Assembly (NCBI RefSeq): GCF_000686125.1
Contig: NZ_JMMA01000002.1
Location: forward strand, 1,426,001 to 1,490,000
Reading direction: 5' to 3'
Source: Ruminococcus sp. NK3A76
GTDB taxonomy: Bacteria; Bacillota; Clostridia; Oscillospirales; Ruminococcaceae
Length of the DNA: 64,000 nt
A program made the translations under genes and the position numbers. Position 1 is the first letter of the stretch. Every line of letters begins with the position of its first letter. The notes beneath the pieces are model-generated. The model was not told the DNA's origin. It saw nothing but the letters and a program-made list of their open reading frames with translations, and made no database searches. Of the stretch, positions 62,555 to 64,000 are shown piece after piece.

Positions 62555-63733
62555 ATGGACATTATGGAAGCATCGCTCAAAAAGCATGAAGAATGGCAGG
62601 GCAAGATCGAGGTCATTTCAAGAACAAGGATAAATGACAAGGAAACTCTTTCTCTTGCATACACTCCCGGTGTTGCAAAGCCCTGTTTAGAGATACAGAA
62701 AGACCCCGAGCTCTCTTACACATACACAAGGCGCTCAAACCTTGTAGCTGTTATAACAGACGGCTCGGCTGTACTTGGTCTTGGCAACATCGGCGGCATA
62801 GCAGGTATGCCTGTTATGGAAGGCAAATGCGCTCTTTTCAAGGAGTTTGCTGATGTTGACGCTTTCCCGCTCTGCATAAAGAGCAATGACACAGACGAGA
62901 TAGTTAGAACTATCGAGCTTATATCTGACAGCTTCGGCGGAATAAACCTTGAAGACATTTCCGCGCCGAGATGCTTTGAGATAGAGCAGAGACTTAAGGA
63001 TAAGCTCGACATACCTGTATTCCATGACGACCAGCACGGAACAGCTGTAGTCGTATCAGCAGCACTTATTAATGCTTGCAAGCTCTCGGGCAGAAAGCTC
63101 GAAGACCTGACGATCGTTATGAGTGGTGCAGGTGCAGCTGGTATAGCTATTGCAAAGATGCTTCTTGCTATGAATGTCAAGGAGATAATCATGTGCGGAA
63201 GCCGTGGCATAATCTGCGAGGGCGAGCCGCAGAAATACTCCACACACGAGGAAATGGCAAAGATAACTAACAGACAGCACAAGAAGGGCACTCTTGCTGA
63301 TGCTTTTAAAGGCGCTGATGTATTTATAGGTGTTTCTATGCCCGGCCTTGTTACAAAGGAAATGGTAGAGAGCATGAACAAGGATCCGTTCATTTTCGCT
63401 ATGGCAAACCCGACACCCGAGATCATGCCTGATGAAGCAAAGGCAGCAGGCGCTTACATCATAGGCACAGGCAGATCGGATTTCCCGAACCAGATAAACA
63501 ACGTTGTTGCATTCCCCGGAATATTCAAGGGCGCACTCAGAGTAAGAGCAACACAGATAAACGAAGCTATGAAGATAGCTGCTGCAAATGCTATCGCAGG
63601 CTGTGTAGCTGACGATGAGCTTGCTCCTGAATACATTCTCCCCAACGCATTTGACAGAAAGATAGCTGATGCTGTAAGCGATGCTGTTGCAAAGGCTGCT
63701 GTTGAATCCGGCGTTGCAAAGTTAAAAGCATAA
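62555..63733 (+). CDS. NAD(P)-dependent malic enzyme
   Basis: The enzyme makes pyruvate and CO2 from malate. The 392-residue length is that of the short bacterial form. Landmarks are LAYTPGVAKPCLEI (catalytic Tyr), AVLGLGNIGGIAGMPVMEGKCALFKEFADVDAF (with the catalytic Lys), VFHDDQHGTAVVVSAALINA (metal site), and the cofactor fold VMSGAGAAGIAIAKML (~185). The frame opens at 62537 with GTG, but AAAGGA supports ATG 62555. A TATAAT at about 62509 may be part of its promoter. It could feed the C4-acid decarboxylation genes in this window. Confidence 0.95.
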   Translation: MDIMEASLKKHEEWQGKIEVISRTRINDKETLSLAYTPGVAKPCLEIQKDPELSYTYTRRSNLVAVITDGSAVLGLGNIGGIAGMPVMEGKCALFKEFADVDAFPLCIKSNDTDEIVRTIELISDSFGGINLEDISAPRCFEIEQRLKDKLDIPVFHDDQHGTAVVVSAALINACKLSGRKLEDLTIVMSGAGAAGIAIAKMLLAMNVKEIIMCGSRGIICEGEPQKYSTHEEMAKITNRQHKKGTLADAFKGADVFIGVSMPGLVTKEMVESMNKDPFIFAMANPTPEIMPDEAKAAGAYIIGTGRSDFPNQINNVVAFPGIFKGALRVRATQINEAMKIAAANAIAGCVADDELAPEYILPNAFDRKIADAVSDAVAKAAVESGVAKLKA

Positions 63734-63745
63734 AGGAGCAGCATA

Positions 63746-64000
63746 ATGACATACAGCTTTATACCGAGCGGTGTATGCTCACGAATGATAAACATAGAGC
63801 TTGACGAAAACGGCGTTATTGAAAAGGTACAGTTTATCGGCGGCTGCAACGGCAACACCAGCGGCATATCTCAGCTTGTAAAGGGTATGCAGGCTGAAGA
63901 TGTGATAAGCAGGCTCAAAGATATAGACTGCAACGGCAAGGGTACATCATGCCCTGCACAGCTGGCTATTGCTTTAGAGCAGGCACTTGAGGAGATATAG
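63746..64000 (+). CDS. TSCPD domain protein (TIGR03905 type)
   Basis: The 84-residue protein matches the small TSCPD family: FIPSGVCSRMINIELDENGVIEKVQFIGGCNGN and the final GTSCPAQLAIAL, with the Cys residues kept. In other proteins this domain sits at the end of ribonucleotide reductases and may bind metal. It follows malic enzyme by 12 bp, with its own GGAG box, and ends exactly at the window edge with TAG. Confidence 0.92.
   Translation: MTYSFIPSGVCSRMINIELDENGVIEKVQFIGGCNGNTSGISQLVKGMQAEDVISRLKDIDCNGKGTSCPAQLAIALEQALEEI

Noticed and set aside
62716-63426. 236-residue minus-strand frame opposite malic enzyme
   Set aside because: Malic enzyme motifs cover the region on the + strand; the opposite frame is Ser/Ile-rich antisense without a start signal.

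Overview
The window is a 64 kb piece of a low-to-medium GC Firmicutes chromosome, almost certainly a Ruminococcus or close relative (Oscillospiraceae). The clues are house-keeping genes of the clostridial type (ScpAB, GerW/YtfJ, TSCPD protein, DUF4317, RecD2, the YmfF/YmfH peptidase pair), strong GGAGG ribosome binding sites, sigma-A promoters with nearly perfect -35/-10 boxes spaced by 17 bp, and a plant-polysaccharide operon (GH5 lipoprotein, GH43, a GH26-like enzyme, AraC regulator). This is inferred from gene content; no similarity search was run. There are no insertion sequences, prophages, CRISPR arrays, rRNA or tRNA genes. The one structural RNA gene is tmRNA, and there is one clear pseudogene.

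Layout. 1-5950 (+ strand): the end of an FtsW/RodA protein, galK, an unknown gene, trmB and a clpC-type ATPase; a 39-residue Cys/Gly-rich protein gene lies hidden on the minus strand at 3197-3316. 5957-9083 (-): an RNase HI, cysteine desulfurase, lone EF-Tu domain-2 protein and MnmA cluster for tRNA thiolation. 9499-10917 (+): an orphan sugar-binding lipoprotein. 10969-13071 (-): a lipoprotein, a DUF4317 protein and a small membrane protein. 13124-16313 (-): carboxyltransferase, biotin carrier and OadA-type subunit, the subunit set of a transcarboxylase or decarboxylase. 16484-21960 (-): the glycoside hydrolase operon. 22300-25364 (-): metF, a nuclease-like protein and a D,D-carboxypeptidase. 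25503-28979 (-): a membrane-anchored cohesin-like protein and a LacI-type sensor fused to a diguanylate cyclase. 29184-34103 (-): glmS, tmRNA, smpB, rluB and a second D,D-carboxypeptidase. 34208-40145 (-): DUF3592 gene plus its decayed copy, gerW, DUF2953, scpB, scpA with an unusual membrane-anchored tail, an M50 protease, rpe and a yfbR-like nucleotidase. 40201-41911 (-): the OadB/OadG membrane part of a sodium-pumping decarboxylase. 42152-42964 (+): a MscS channel. 43008-46339 (-): comFC, recD2 and a membrane protein. 46434-48981 (-): pnp and rpsO with a structured leader. 49322-54150 (-): ymfF, ymfH, lgt and folD. 54406-59203 (-): uvrA and uvrB. 59373-64000 (+): hydrolase, acetyltransferase, RluA synthase, PHP phosphoesterase, malic enzyme and a TSCPD protein.

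How the parts fit. Malic enzyme, the OadA/biotin-carrier/carboxyltransferase operon and the distant OadB/OadG pair suggest a C4-acid fermentation node in which decarboxylation could be tied to Na+ export. Cysteine desulfurase and MnmA together make 2-thiouridine in tRNA. The GH operon suggests cell-surface cutting of a beta-glucan by the GH5 lipoprotein and intracellular finishing by GH43 and the GH26-like enzyme, under a co-transcribed AraC regulator. The features most worth following are the ScpA with a C-terminal membrane helix, the lone EF-Tu domain inside the thiolation cluster, the LacI-sensor/GGDEF fusion, the cohesin-like membrane protein with a His/Asp tail, the tiny Cys/Gly-rich membrane protein, and several predicted RNA or DNA control elements (clpC palindrome, rpsO leader, glmS leader without a ribozyme).
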